Of a stretch of DNA of 64,000 nucleotides, positions 34,665 through 44,608 are shown piece by piece. The notes under the pieces were generated by a model. The model saw nothing but the letters and a program-made list of their open reading frames with translations. It did no database searches and was not told the origin of the DNA. The stretch comes from Oceanococcus atlanticus (lineage in GTDB: Bacteria > Pseudomonadota > Gammaproteobacteria > Nevskiales > Oceanococcaceae). A program made the translations under genes and the position numbers. The number at the start of each line of letters is the position of its first letter. Position 1 is the first letter of the stretch. The stretch spans positions 1,364,001 to 1,428,000 of the forward strand of contig NZ_AQQV01000001.1 in NCBI RefSeq assembly GCF_002088235.1. The letters run 5' to 3'.

Positions 34665-36597
34665 GCTTCTCTTCCGGCTTGCCACCACCCTTTGCGGCCG
34701 TCGAGGACGGGAACAGCTGGAAGGCACGTGACAGTACCGAGTCGTTCAGGCGCGGCCACAGGGCGTAACTCAGTTCGGCCGCCTGGCCGAGCACCGTCTT
34801 GACCCGCTTCTTGCGATCCACCGCCGCACTGAGCACCAGGTCTGCGGCATCATCCACCGACCAGGCCGGGGCGTAGTCGTACAGTTTGGTCGGTGCGATC
34901 ATCGGCGTGCGCACCAACGGCATGTAGATGGTGCTGATATCGATGTTGTGCTGCTTGACCTCGGCGGAGAGACAGCGCGAGTACGCATCCAGCGCCGACT
35001 TCGAAGCCACATAGGCGGAGAAGCGCGCGGCGTTGGACAAACAGCCGATACTCGAAATGTTGATGACCTGACCACCATTGTGCTCGACCATCGACGGCAG
35101 CAGATTCATGATCAGGCGAATGCAACCGAAGTAGTTGAGCTGCATGGTGCGCTCAAAGTCGTGGAAGCGGTCCAGCGACTCAAGCACCGCACGACGGATC
35201 GAACGCCCGGCGTTGTTGATCAGGATATCGACCCGGCCCAGATCCTTGAGCACCTGGGCCGACAGCTCATCAATCGCATCCAGGTTGTTGAGATCGCAGG
35301 AGTAGTAACGCGCATCGCCACCCTTGGAGCGAATGGTTTCAGCCACCGCTTCCAGTTTGTCCAGGCTACGCGCCACCATGACCACGGTCGCGCCATTGGA
35401 GGCAAAACGCTTGGCCGCTTCCAGCCCGATACCGCTGGACGCGCCGGTGATCAGCACCACCTTGCCACCAAGCCGCGCCACATTGCGACGATCGGCCCGC
35501 GGATAGTCCATGTGGGTTTCCCAGTAGGTCCAGAGCTTGTCGGCGTAGTCCTTGAGCTGGGGGCAGCGGATCTCCGTATCCTTGAGTGCTTCACGGGTCT
35601 GGCTGTCGTCAAACACCGCCTTGTTGCGGACATAGCCCAAGGCAGACAACGGAATTCCGACCGCACGCGACATTTGCTTGGCCGCCATGTCCAGCGGCAG
35701 CACCTTGCGCGTTTCCTTGAGCGCGCCAGGGACCACAGCAGGCAGTTCCGGCAACGGATACTTGCGCGCAAAGCCCGGCCCGTGGGCTGCATCGAACATG
35801 ATCTCGAGCATCCGCCCCATCGAATCCTGCGGTTTCTGGATCAGACAGAACGCCTTGCCATCCTGGCCCTGCTGATGAGCGATCTCAATCATCGCATCGG
35901 CCACGTAATCGACCGGTGCCAGTGGCATCTTGCCGCCTTCAAGGCCGAGCAGGGGCAACCACTTGGGCACCTTGTTCCGGATCTGCTTGATCAGCGGGAA
36001 CATGTAATAAGGGCCGTCGATCTTGTCCATTTCGCCGGTTTCGGAGCAACCCACCACCATGCCCGGGCGATAGACCCGCCACGGCACCTGGCATTCCTCG
36101 CGCACGATGGCCTCGGACTGGAACTTGGTGCGGAAGTACGGGTGCGAGGTGTCCTGGCCCTCATCGAACATCTTTTCGGTGAAGTTGCCGACCCACTGCC
36201 CGCCGGCCACGGCCACCGAACTCACATGCTGCAAGCACACCTTGCCACCCAGTGCGTTGGCGAACTCGACAACGTTGCGCGTGCCTTCGTTGTTGATGCG
36301 ATCGCCGGTCTCGTCGTCCATGTTCATGTCATAGACGGCGGCAAGGTGGAACAGGTGATCGATCTTGCCTTTGAGCTTTTTGGTCGTGGCCGCGTCGGTC
36401 AGGCCTGCCTGGGTGATGTCACCCCACACCGCGATGAGCTGCTTGTCGTTGGCCCCGAGACGTTGCTTGAGCGCCTCGAACTTGTCACGCGAACTTTCGC
36501 GGATCAGCACATAGACCGTGGCGTCTTCACGCCGCAGCAAACGTTCAACAACAAAGCGGCCGATAAAGCCGGTCGCGCCGGTTACAAAGTAGTTCAT
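34612..36597 (-). CDS. Alcohol-forming fatty acyl-CoA reductase (two-domain, wax-ester type)
   Basis: 661 residues from the ATG at 36597, preceded by GGGGGA. Two SDR domains in tandem: an N-terminal extended SDR (MNYFVTGATGFIGRFVVERL; Tyr-Lys active pair near YFRTKFQSE; PYYMFPLIKQIR), the acyl reductase part, and a C-terminal classical SDR (VVLITGASSGIGLEAAKRF, NNAGRSIRRAV, YVASKSALDAYSR). Length, order and motifs closely resemble the Marinobacter reductase that turns fatty acyl-CoA to fatty alcohol for wax esters. No wax ester synthase is in the window. Its 3' end overlaps mnmC. Confidence 0.88.
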   Translation of the reverse strand: MNYFVTGATGFIGRFVVERLLRREDATVYVLIRESSRDKFEALKQRLGANDKQLIAVWGDITQAGLTDAATTKKLKGKIDHLFHLAAVYDMNMDDETGDRINNEGTRNVVEFANALGGKVCLQHVSSVAVAGGQWVGNFTEKMFDEGQDTSHPYFRTKFQSEAIVREECQVPWRVYRPGMVVGCSETGEMDKIDGPYYMFPLIKQIRNKVPKWLPLLGLEGGKMPLAPVDYVADAMIEIAHQQGQDGKAFCLIQKPQDSMGRMLEIMFDAAHGPGFARKYPLPELPAVVPGALKETRKVLPLDMAAKQMSRAVGIPLSALGYVRNKAVFDDSQTREALKDTEIRCPQLKDYADKLWTYWETHMDYPRADRRNVARLGGKVVLITGASSGIGLEAAKRFASNGATVVMVARSLDKLEAVAETIRSKGGDARYYSCDLNNLDAIDELSAQVLKDLGRVDILINNAGRSIRRAVLESLDRFHDFERTMQLNYFGCIRLIMNLLPSMVEHNGGQVINISSIGCLSNAARFSAYVASKSALDAYSRCLSAEVKQHNIDISTIYMPLVRTPMIAPTKLYDYAPAWSVDDAADLVLSAAVDRKKRVKTVLGQAAELSYALWPRLNDSVLSRAFQLFPSSTAAKGGGKPEEKLSREGMALAYLLRGSHL

Positions 36598-36701
36598 GTC
36601 GTCCCCCATGAAGAGCAAAGCTGTTAGTGGGACTAATCCTACGCCGCTTTATTCCTGATCGTCTTGTCGGCCGCGCTTGTACAAAACGCCTGACCGATGG
36701 G

Positions 36702-37511
36702 TCAGGATGCGATCGGCTCGGCGCAGGGCACCAACAGAACACGTTCGCTGTCCAGCGCACGCGAGGGCGAAAGACCGAACATCTGGTTGGCCGTGCGGTT
36801 GGCGTGGGGCAAATCATGAAAGCCAGCCGCATGCGCAGCATCGGTCAGGGTCATACCGGGCTGCCAGTGCAGCATGGTCTGCCACGCCGCTGACCAGCGC
36901 GACACCTGAACCAGGTTACTGGCCAGCTCCCGCCGCACCAGACTGCGCAAGCGCGATTCCGACAACTCCACACTGGCCGCCAGCTCGCTGATCTCGATTT
37001 CATCAAGACAACGTTCACCCAGCATCTGCAGCACCTGGGCCACACGCGGATCAAGCGGGCGCGAAGCACGCTCAGGCAACAGCGCATCCACCGCCTGCGC
37101 ATGCAGGGCCTGAGCCTGCGCTGGCGGCAACACCGGCTGCTCGGCCTGGGCCGCAAACAAGGGTTGCAGACGCCCCAGCTGGGCGCTCGACAAACGCGCC
37201 TCGGGCCGCCGTTGCAGCACATCCAGCAAGCCGCGATGCTGCAGCGTGCCGGGCGCGACATCGAGTATCCAGACCGCCTCACGCATATCGGCGCCGGCGA
37301 TACGCAAACCCTGACGGCGTGATGACGGCCCCAGCAACACGCCGCTGCATTGCGTTTCACCCAGGCCCTGGGTGGTGATGCCGAAACCTCCGCTGGCCGC
37401 CACGATCAAGGTAACCGAGGCACGTTGGTACTGCCGCACCTGTTCGAAGCGGAAGCTGCGGAGTAGGAAACTACGGGGCCAGTAATAGATCTGCGTGGCG
37501 GCGGACGACAC
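36702..37511 (-). CDS. AraC-family transcriptional regulator
   Basis: 269 residues from a GTG at 37511. The N-terminal region is a cupin-like ligand domain. The C-terminal double helix-turn-helix (about 155-258) has EIEISELAASVELSESRLRSLVRRELA and the AraC signature AWQTMLHWQPGMTLTDAAHAAGFHDLPHANRTANQMFGLSPS. It follows the TetR gene by 6 bp, so the two regulators form an operon. It lies 104 bp upstream of the fatty acyl-CoA reductase on the same strand, a likely target. Confidence 0.85.
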   Translation of the reverse strand: MSSAATQIYYWPRSFLLRSFRFEQVRQYQRASVTLIVAASGGFGITTQGLGETQCSGVLLGPSSRRQGLRIAGADMREAVWILDVAPGTLQHRGLLDVLQRRPEARLSSAQLGRLQPLFAAQAEQPVLPPAQAQALHAQAVDALLPERASRPLDPRVAQVLQMLGERCLDEIEISELAASVELSESRLRSLVRRELASNLVQVSRWSAAWQTMLHWQPGMTLTDAAHAAGFHDLPHANRTANQMFGLSPSRALDSERVLLVPCAEPIAS

Positions 37512-37517
37512 AGTGGC

Positions 37518-38162
37518 TCAGTCGCCTTGCGAGCGCCATTGCGGCACGCCCAGGATGATCAGGCGCAGCTGCTTTTCCGCAATCATGATGAGTTCGTCAT
37601 CGTCCTGGCCGCGCCGGCGCGAGGACAGCACCTGCTCGACGATGCCGATCATGGCGTTAATCATCAGGCCCGAGACCATGTTCAGGTCTTCGGTCGACCA
37701 GGTCTTGAGCACTGGAAAACGTCCCAGGTCAGTGGCCAGTTCGCTTTGCAGCAAGCGCACCTCGGTGCGAATTTCCTCGCGGATCGCGGCCACGCCACCA
37801 AAGCGTTCGCGGGCCAGAAACTGAAAATGACGCCGATGCGCGCGTACATAGGTGACAAAGGTCTCGACCGAGCGTCGAATCATTTTCTCGCCGGGCACCG
37901 CCGTCTGGCGTGCAACCTTGAGCAGTTCGCGCAGGGTACGGAACGATTCGGCCACCAATTCCAGACCGAGCGACTCCATGTCGCTGAAATGCCGGTAGAA
38001 GGTGGTCGGCACCACCCCGACCTCACGGGTGATCTCGCGCAAGCTCAGCCCGTCAAAGCTGTTGTCGCGGTCCATCAGTTCCAGCGCCGCTTCGCGCAGG
38101 GCCTGCCGGGTATTCAGCGAGCGGTCTTTGCTGGCGCGGTGGGTCTTTTGCGGCCGGCCCAT
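37518..38162 (-). CDS. TetR-family regulator, FabR-like
   Basis: 214 residues. The N-terminal helix-turn-helix (residues 15-65: LREAALELMDRDNSFDGLSLREITREVGVVPTTFYRHFSDMESLGLELV) matches FabR closely, including the TxFYRHFxDxxxLGL segment, and ELLKVARQTAVPGEKMIRRSVETF continues the similarity. FabR represses unsaturated fatty acid genes in response to acyl-thioesters. A FabR-like operator candidate lies at 38348-38365, between this gene and the divergent hydrolase. Neighbours with lipid roles support acyl-chain sensing (inference). Confidence 0.82.
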   Translation of the reverse strand: MGRPQKTHRASKDRSLNTRQALREAALELMDRDNSFDGLSLREITREVGVVPTTFYRHFSDMESLGLELVAESFRTLRELLKVARQTAVPGEKMIRRSVETFVTYVRAHRRHFQFLARERFGGVAAIREEIRTEVRLLQSELATDLGRFPVLKTWSTEDLNMVSGLMINAMIGIVEQVLSSRRRGQDDDELIMIAEKQLRLIILGVPQWRSQGD

Positions 38163-38347
38163 CTACGCCCCCGGCCCACGCGCTGCGGAAGCCACGCGCC
38201 CACTGGGGCCGGGCCAGCGGGTCACACGCTGATATGGAGTCAAGGTCTGGAGCACGACGCGGGGATTGGTGCACATACGTTGCGTCAATATGCCCGAACC
38301 CAGATGGCTGTCAATACCTTGAATGAGGCAGAAATGCGCATGCTTTT

Positions 38348-38365
38348 TGTGTACAAGTGTTGACT
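38348..38365. promoter_or_regulatory. Candidate FabR-like operator
   Basis: TGTGTACAAGTGTTGACT matches 13 of 18 positions of the E. coli FabR site as I remember it. It lies in the intergenic region between the divergent tetR-type gene (start 38162) and the hydrolase gene (start 38414), 49 bp before the latter. The assignment is by resemblance and context only. Confidence 0.35.
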
Positions 38366-38413
38366 TTTGTGCTCGCGGTGCACACCATGCGCTTTCCTGA
38401 ATGGAGAATCATC

Positions 38414-39634
38414 ATGGCGGATTCCAGCCTGCCCAACGGTGGCTTTACCGGCCTGACGCCGGCTGATATCGAACATGCCCGCAAGCTAGTCGGCCGGGGA
38501 CTGAGCTTGGTGCATCTGGGCTGCAACCTGGCCACCGACGTGGTCGATGTGGTCGGGCGCATGCACGGCACCATCAGCCGTGTACCGGGACCTTTTTCAC
38601 GCCTGCGCAACGACGCCGCCTTCGGTATTGCCGGCTTCATCTACCGCCTGATCCGCGGCAGCTTTGACAACCTCAGCCAGGGGTTCGCCGAGGCCGGGCG
38701 CGTGCTCGACCAGCCCGCCGCACCCAGCGATGCAAACTGGCTGCACTTTCAGGCCGCACTCAATGGTGTGTTTGGCGATCGTCTGGCCCGTGACAACAGC
38801 CCGCTGGCGCTGGGCATGAGCCTGCACCGCACCTTCGAGGCTGCTGGCGCCGGCAGCCACCCTGTCCACCATCAGGTTATTTTTCTGCATGGCCTGTGCA
38901 TGAGTGAACTGGGCTGGCACAACCCGGCCCACCAGGCACTGTGTGAGCGCTTGCGGGCCCAGGCCGGCACCGATGTGGCCTATCTGCGCTACAACACCGG
39001 GCGGCACATCTCGAGCAATGGCGAAGACCTGTCTGCGCTGCTCGAATCAACGCTCTCAGCAAATCAGCAGCTGACCCTGATCGGTCACAGCATGGGTGGC
39101 TTGCTGATCCGCAGCGCTCTGCACGCCGCCGAGGTCGCCGGTCACCGCTGGCCCAGTCGTCTCAAGCAGGCCGCCATGCTTGGCAGCCCGCACCACGGCG
39201 CACCGCTGGAGCGGATCGGCAACTGGGCCAACCGGCTGCTCAAGATCTCGCCGTACATGACACCTCTGGCCCATCTGGGTGAAATGCGTTCGGCCGGCAT
39301 CCGCGATCTGCGTTTCGGCAGCCTGACCCGGGGCGACTGGAGCGCGTTGCCACAGGATGATCATGCCGGCGATGTGCGCCTGCCGCTGCCCTTGCCAGCC
39401 GGCCCCCGCTATCTTCTGGTTGCGGCCAGCGTGTCGCCCAGCTTGCCCGAAGACCTGTCGCGCGCACGCCATGACTATCTTGTGCCGGTGTCCTCGGCAT
39501 TGGGCTTATCCACGCAGGCCGGCTGGCAGCTTGAGGCCGATGCGCTCAAGCGGGTCACCCTCGCGGCCACGCATCACATGCAGCTGCTTGATCACGCACC
39601 GGTCTACGACGCGTTGAGCGACTGGCTGATTTAA
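38414..39634 (+). CDS. Lipase-like alpha/beta hydrolase
   Basis: 406 residues from the ATG at 38414, with TGGAGAA at 8 nt; a start 57 nt upstream has none. There is an N-terminal helical region (1-130). The alpha/beta hydrolase core follows, with the oxyanion segment HHQVIFLHGLCMSELGW, nucleophile elbow LIGHSMGG near residue 229, a candidate Asp in RHDYLVPVSSALG near 358 and the histidine in ATHHMQLLDH near 394. No signal peptide, so probably cytoplasmic. It probably hydrolyses an acyl ester or storage lipid. Divergent from the FabR-like regulator. Confidence 0.82.
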   Translation: MADSSLPNGGFTGLTPADIEHARKLVGRGLSLVHLGCNLATDVVDVVGRMHGTISRVPGPFSRLRNDAAFGIAGFIYRLIRGSFDNLSQGFAEAGRVLDQPAAPSDANWLHFQAALNGVFGDRLARDNSPLALGMSLHRTFEAAGAGSHPVHHQVIFLHGLCMSELGWHNPAHQALCERLRAQAGTDVAYLRYNTGRHISSNGEDLSALLESTLSANQQLTLIGHSMGGLLIRSALHAAEVAGHRWPSRLKQAAMLGSPHHGAPLERIGNWANRLLKISPYMTPLAHLGEMRSAGIRDLRFGSLTRGDWSALPQDDHAGDVRLPLPLPAGPRYLLVAASVSPSLPEDLSRARHDYLVPVSSALGLSTQAGWQLEADALKRVTLAATHHMQLLDHAPVYDALSDWLI

Positions 39635-39649
39635 TTGCCCAGCGCAGGT

Positions 39650-42424
39650 TCAGTGCAATTGATCGAGCGACGCCCGACGCGCATCCCCCAGTGCAGGTTG
39701 CGTTTGAAATTGTTGCGCTGAGTCGACGAACTCGGTCGAGGTCACCGGGCGCCCGAAGTAAAAGCCTTGCGCCACGTCGCATTGACGCTGGCTCAGGAAT
39801 TCGTACTGCTCCAGCGTCTCCACCCCCTCGGCCACCACCGCCAGTTTGAGCGAGTGAGCCATGGCGATGATCGCGCTGGCCACCGCCGCATCACTGGCGT
39901 CGGTGGTGATGTCGCGAACAAAGCTCTGATCGATCTTCAATTTGTCGATCGGGAAACGGGTCAGATACGACAGGCTGGAATATCCCGTGCCGAAATCATC
40001 CACCGCCAACGAAACACCCAGCGAGCGAATTTTGTGCAGCAACTGCACGGTTTCCCGCGAGTTTTCCAGCAGCACACCCTCGGTGATCTCCACTTCCAGC
40101 TGGGATGCAGGGAAGCCGGACATGGCCAGGGCCCGATTGATGCTGCTGATGATGTCATTGCGGAAAAACTGTTGCGGTGAAATATTGACCGCCACCTGCA
40201 AGGGCTGACCCAGCTCCTGTTGCATTTTTGCCGCCTGCTGGCAGGCGCTGATCAACACCCAATCACCAATCGACCCGATCAAGCCCATTTCTTCGGCCAT
40301 CGGAATAAACAAACCGGGCGAGACATCACCAAGCTGCGGGTGGTGCCAGCGCACCAGCGCTTCACAGCCGATCAGCTGACCGCTGTGAATATTGATCTGT
40401 GGCTGGAAGCGCAATGAGAATTCATCGCGATCCAGCGCGCGTCGCAATGCCGTCTCAGTTTCCAGACGACGCTGGTTGGTGCGCAGCATGTGGCTTTCGA
40501 AAAACTTGTAGTTGCCACGTCCAGCCGCCTTGGCCTGATACATCGCGGTATCCGCATGCTTAAGCAAAGCACGCTCGTCCTGCCCATCATCCGGACACAA
40601 ACACACACCGATGCTGGGCGTGATGATCATTTCATGACCCACCACGGAAATCGGTTGGGCCAGAATCCGGATCAGCTTTTCGACCACCGGGACCACATCA
40701 TCACGACCGTTGACCGATGGCAGCACGATGACGAACTCGTCGCCGCCCATGCGGACCACGGTGTCGACATCACGGACCGAAGCCTCAAGACGCAACGCAA
40801 TGCTGATCAACAAGTCATCACCCACGTGATGACCCAGGGTGTCATTGATGCGCTTGAAGTGATCCAGGTCGAGCATCAAGACCGCCACCTTGTTGCCCTC
40901 ACGCCGGGCGTGGCGTATCGCCTGATCCAACCGATCTTTGAGTACGGCGCGGTTTGGCAAGGTGGTCAGCGCGTCATGGTGCGCGGTGTACTGCAGCTCG
41001 GCCTGAATGCGCTTGCGCTCGGTCAGATCGCTGACCATGCCAACGTATTCCAGAGCCCCGCGTGTGGGAATCTTGTTCACCGCCAGCCACAGCGGGAATT
41101 CCTCACCATCGCTGCGCAAGCCAACCACTTCCCGGCGCATGCCCAGATTGCGGTGTGAGGCGCTGGTTTCCATGCGCGCAACATAACCATCATGCTGGGC
41201 GCGGTAGCGCTCGGGCATCAGCCGCGACACATTATGACCGATGACCTCATCGGCGCTGTAGCCGAATATGGCTTCTGCGGCCTTATTAAAGCTGCGCACG
41301 ATGCCGCGCTCATCGATGGTCAGGATGCCGTCGGCCGTGTGCTCCAAAATGGCGCGATAGCGGCGCTCGCTAGCGCGCAAGGCATCGGTCATTTCCCAGG
41401 CGAGACGCCCGGCCCGCTCTTCCGATGTGCGCAAGCTGAACACCACCCAGGCCAGCAGCAGCGTGGTCACCAGGCCTCCGATCAAAACCGTGGATGCCTG
41501 CGAAAGACCGGTAGCCGCGACAACCGGCGGCAAGGCCAGGGACATCGTCCAGGGCCGCCCGGCGACCTGCAGCACGCGTTGAGCCGTGAGTGGCGCTTGC
41601 CCAACATCCGCTTGCGGGTCGTTGTCGAACAACAGGTTTTCGTCGCCTTGCTCCAAACCATCGAAGACGCGCAGGCGTACACCGCTCAGATCAGGGCCGA
41701 GTATGCCCTGCATCAGATTGTTCATACGAAACGGGCTGTACACCCAACCCAGCAGCGCGGCGCGACGTTGTGCCACGGTCTCCAGCGGGCCGTCCTCGCG
41801 ATACACCGGCAGATATAACAAGGTGCCGGCTTGCAGATCCTGATCCATCTCCTGCAGCAACGTCACCCGCCCCGACAAGGCCGGCCGCCCGCTGTCACGC
41901 GCCTTGGCCATCGCGGCACGGCGAATGGCATTGGAATACATGTCATAGCCAAACGCGCGCTGATTGCGCACATCGAACGGCTCCAGATACAGAATGGCTG
42001 ATGACGGGCGCGAAGCCCGGTCGGCCTGAGGATGCACGCGATAGTCAGGGAATCCATCGGCCCTGACCGCGCGTTCGTGGGCCATCAGATCATCCGGTCC
42101 CAGATTGACGGCATAACCCACGCCCTGAATACCGGGGAACATCTCCTCCAGCATGAGGTGTTCCACATACACGCGCCATTCATTGCGCGACACATCGCGC
42201 GAGGCGTGCAGCAGCGCGGCGCCGCCGTGCAGCACCTGCTGGTAGGCGGCAAAACGATCCAGAATGGCGTCGGCGGTGTTATCGACCCGCTGACTGAAGG
42301 CCAGGGCGCTGCGCTCATGTTCAACGTCCTGCACAAAACGCCAGGCACCCAGCGTCACCAGGGTCCCAACAACCAAGGTGATGGCAAGCGGCAGGTTTTT
42401 GCGGACGGTGGCGTTGAGCAGCAT
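39650..42424 (-). CDS. CHASE-PAS-GGDEF-EAL cyclic-di-GMP signalling protein
   Basis: 924 residues: N-terminal transmembrane helix (about 11-33), periplasmic CHASE sensor (about 60-300, with MFPGIQGVGYAVNLG), second transmembrane helix (about 315-337), PAS domain (YRAILEHTADGILTIDERG), GGDEF domain with RMGGDEF intact, and EAL domain with CEALVRWHHP and later DDFGTGYSSLSYL. The catalytic motifs of both domains look intact, so it could make or break c-di-GMP. PAS-linked hybrids of this type are often net phosphodiesterases. It ends 15 bp from the convergent hydrolase gene. Confidence 0.9.
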   Translation of the reverse strand: MLLNATVRKNLPLAITLVVGTLVTLGAWRFVQDVEHERSALAFSQRVDNTADAILDRFAAYQQVLHGGAALLHASRDVSRNEWRVYVEHLMLEEMFPGIQGVGYAVNLGPDDLMAHERAVRADGFPDYRVHPQADRASRPSSAILYLEPFDVRNQRAFGYDMYSNAIRRAAMAKARDSGRPALSGRVTLLQEMDQDLQAGTLLYLPVYREDGPLETVAQRRAALLGWVYSPFRMNNLMQGILGPDLSGVRLRVFDGLEQGDENLLFDNDPQADVGQAPLTAQRVLQVAGRPWTMSLALPPVVAATGLSQASTVLIGGLVTTLLLAWVVFSLRTSEERAGRLAWEMTDALRASERRYRAILEHTADGILTIDERGIVRSFNKAAEAIFGYSADEVIGHNVSRLMPERYRAQHDGYVARMETSASHRNLGMRREVVGLRSDGEEFPLWLAVNKIPTRGALEYVGMVSDLTERKRIQAELQYTAHHDALTTLPNRAVLKDRLDQAIRHARREGNKVAVLMLDLDHFKRINDTLGHHVGDDLLISIALRLEASVRDVDTVVRMGGDEFVIVLPSVNGRDDVVPVVEKLIRILAQPISVVGHEMIITPSIGVCLCPDDGQDERALLKHADTAMYQAKAAGRGNYKFFESHMLRTNQRRLETETALRRALDRDEFSLRFQPQINIHSGQLIGCEALVRWHHPQLGDVSPGLFIPMAEEMGLIGSIGDWVLISACQQAAKMQQELGQPLQVAVNISPQQFFRNDIISSINRALAMSGFPASQLEVEITEGVLLENSRETVQLLHKIRSLGVSLAVDDFGTGYSSLSYLTRFPIDKLKIDQSFVRDITTDASDAAVASAIIAMAHSLKLAVVAEGVETLEQYEFLSQRQCDVAQGFYFGRPVTSTEFVDSAQQFQTQPALGDARRASLDQLH

Positions 42425-42482
42425 GCGGCAGAAACATGGACGGAATCTGCTCGCTTATCGGCCACCCGCGGGGTGACTTTAG

Positions 42483-42725
42483 TCAGTCTTTTGCGTTTTC
42501 CAGCTCTTGCACCCGCGCCTCCAGCTCAACAAGGCGCTGACGCAGGCGCAGCATCAACTCCTTTTGTACTTCGAACTGCTCGCGGCTGACCAGGTCGAGC
42601 TCACTCAGCTGAGCCTGCAGCACTGCACGAAAGTTGTCGCGTAATTCATCACGGACCGACGCCAGACCTGGCGGAAGCACCTGACTCAGGCGTTCGGCGA
42701 GTTCCTGCACGGGATTGGGTCTCAT
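42483..42725 (-). CDS. ubiK: UbiK, ubiquinone biosynthesis accessory factor (BMFP protein)
   Basis: 80 residues from the ATG at 42725. It is the membrane fusogenic BMFP family: an amphipathic N-terminal part (PNPVQELAERLSQVLPPGLASVRDELRDNFRAVLQAQLSELDLVSREQFEVQ) and a C-terminal coiled coil that trimerises. UbiK pairs with UbiJ in aerobic coenzyme Q synthesis. A longer upstream reading would run through the NtrC sites at 42732-42765 and is rejected. Divergent from glnK, as is common in gammaproteobacteria. Confidence 0.9.
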   Translation of the reverse strand: MRPNPVQELAERLSQVLPPGLASVRDELRDNFRAVLQAQLSELDLVSREQFEVQKELMLRLRQRLVELEARVQELENAKD

Positions 42726-42731
42726 AGCGTG

Positions 42732-42765
42732 TGCACTCTTTTGATGCATGCACCACACAGGTGCA
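42732..42765 (+). promoter_or_regulatory. Tandem NtrC-binding sites upstream of glnK
   Basis: TGCACCACACAGGTGCA (42749-42765) matches the NtrC palindrome TGCACY-N5-GGTGCA exactly. TGCACTCTTTTGATGCA (42732-42748) differs at one position and abuts it. Paired sites allow cooperative NtrC oligomers. They lie about 80-110 bp before the -24/-12 promoter, the usual enhancer distance. Confidence 0.85.
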
Positions 42766-42842
42766 TCAATTGCTGGGGCGGCACACCCTCGGGGCGAAAC
42801 CGTGGGCAGATTATCCCTTTTCGCACAGCGCTCCGCAAAAGT

Positions 42843-42858
42843 TGGCACGTCGCGTGCT
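42843..42858 (+). promoter_or_regulatory. Sigma-54 (-24/-12) promoter of glnK-amtB
   Basis: TGGCACGTCGCGTGCT carries the invariant GG and GC at the right spacing of the consensus TGGCACG-N4-TTGCW, with one mismatch at -14. It is 68 bp before the glnK ATG, downstream of two NtrC sites. Confidence 0.8.
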
Positions 42859-42862
42859 TTGA

Positions 42863-43264
<402 letters not shown>

Positions 43265-43296
43265 GCCGCGGAGTCCTCTACAGGAGTTTTTGAATC

Positions 43297-44562
43297 ATGG
43301 AAAACAATATTTTTGAACTGCAGTACGCCATAGACACCTTCTACTTTTTGGTCTGTGGCGCGCTGGTGATGTGGATGGCTGCGGGCTTCTCAATGCTCGA
43401 AGCTGGCCTGGTCCGGGCCAAGAACACCACCGAAATTCTGACCAAGAACGTCGCGTTGTTCTCGATCTCCTGCATCATGTACATGGTCTGCGGCTATATG
43501 ATCATGTACGGCGGCGATTTGTTCCTCTCCGGCATCGCCGAAGTGGACGCCGATGCCGTACTGGTTGATTTTGCTGGTCGCGAAGATGGTTTCCGCGGCG
43601 GCTCGATCTACTCCGGCGCCTCCGACTTCTTCTTCCAGGTGGTGTTTGTTGCAACCGCCATGTCGATCGTCTCCGGTGCTGTTGCTGAACGCATGAAGCT
43701 GTGGGCCTTCCTGGCTTTCGCGGTGGTCATGACTGGCTTCATCTACCCGATGGAAGGCAACTGGACCTGGGGCGGTGGCTCGGTGTTCGGCATGTTCACC
43801 CTGGGTGATCTGGGCTTCTCCGACTTTGCCGGTTCCGGCATCGTGCACATGGCCGGTGCGGCTGCTGCTCTGGCTGGTGTGCTGCTGCTTGGTCCGCGTA
43901 AGGGCAAGTACGGCGCCGACGGCAAAGTGTCCCCGATTCCGGGCTCCAACCTGCCGCTGGCCACGCTCGGCACCTTCATCCTGTGGATGGGCTGGTTCGG
44001 CTTCAATGGCGGTTCCGTGCTCAAGCTGGGCGACATCTCCAACGCCAACGCTGTGGCCATGGTGTTCCTCAACACCAACACCGCCGCTGCCGGCGGTCTG
44101 GTGGCTGCCCTGCTGACCGCACGTCTGCTGTTCGGCAAAGCTGACCTGACCATGGCCCTGAACGGTGCCCTGGCTGGCCTGGTGGTGATCACCGCTGAAC
44201 CGAGCACGCCGACGGCGCTGACCGCGACCCTGTTCGGTGCGGCCGGCGGTGTGCTGGTGGTGTTCTCCATCCTGCTGCTGGACAAGCTCAAAATCGACGA
44301 CCCGGTCGGTGCGATCTCGGTGCACGGCACCTGTGGTCTGCTCGGCCTGCTGGTCGTGCCTCTGACCAACGACGGCTCGACCTTCAGCGGTCAGCTGATC
44401 GGTGCTGCCACGATCTTCATCTGGGTGTTCGTCACCAGCATGATCGTGTGGGGCGTGCTCAAAGCTGTCATGGGCATCCGCGTCAGCGAAGAGGAAGAGA
44501 TGGAAGGCGTCGATATCGCCGAATGCGGTCTCGAAGCTTACCCGGACTTCACCAAGTCCTAA
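43297..44562 (+). CDS. amtB: Ammonium transporter AmtB
   Basis: 421 residues, eleven predicted transmembrane helices, start after AGGAG. Pore features of the Amt family are visible: DFAGSGIVHMAGAAAALAG (first pore histidine) and the second histidine in GAISVHGTCGLLG near residue 344. There is no cleavable signal peptide (the first helix, residues 10-32, is retained). The cytoplasmic C-terminus (RVSEEEEMEGVDIAECGLEAYPDF) is the segment that contacts GlnK. Confidence 0.95.
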   Translation: MENNIFELQYAIDTFYFLVCGALVMWMAAGFSMLEAGLVRAKNTTEILTKNVALFSISCIMYMVCGYMIMYGGDLFLSGIAEVDADAVLVDFAGREDGFRGGSIYSGASDFFFQVVFVATAMSIVSGAVAERMKLWAFLAFAVVMTGFIYPMEGNWTWGGGSVFGMFTLGDLGFSDFAGSGIVHMAGAAAALAGVLLLGPRKGKYGADGKVSPIPGSNLPLATLGTFILWMGWFGFNGGSVLKLGDISNANAVAMVFLNTNTAAAGGLVAALLTARLLFGKADLTMALNGALAGLVVITAEPSTPTALTATLFGAAGGVLVVFSILLLDKLKIDDPVGAISVHGTCGLLGLLVVPLTNDGSTFSGQLIGAATIFIWVFVTSMIVWGVLKAVMGIRVSEEEEMEGVDIAECGLEAYPDFTKS

Positions 44563-44608
44563 GTATCAGTCCCGTGCTGTAACCGGGACTTGCTCCCGGT
44601 AACACTTG

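Noticed and set aside
34948-36627. 559-residue plus-strand frame opposite the acyl-CoA reductase
   Set aside because: Antisense shadow of a well-recognised gene; the His/Arg-rich composition is typical of reverse reading of high-GC coding DNA.
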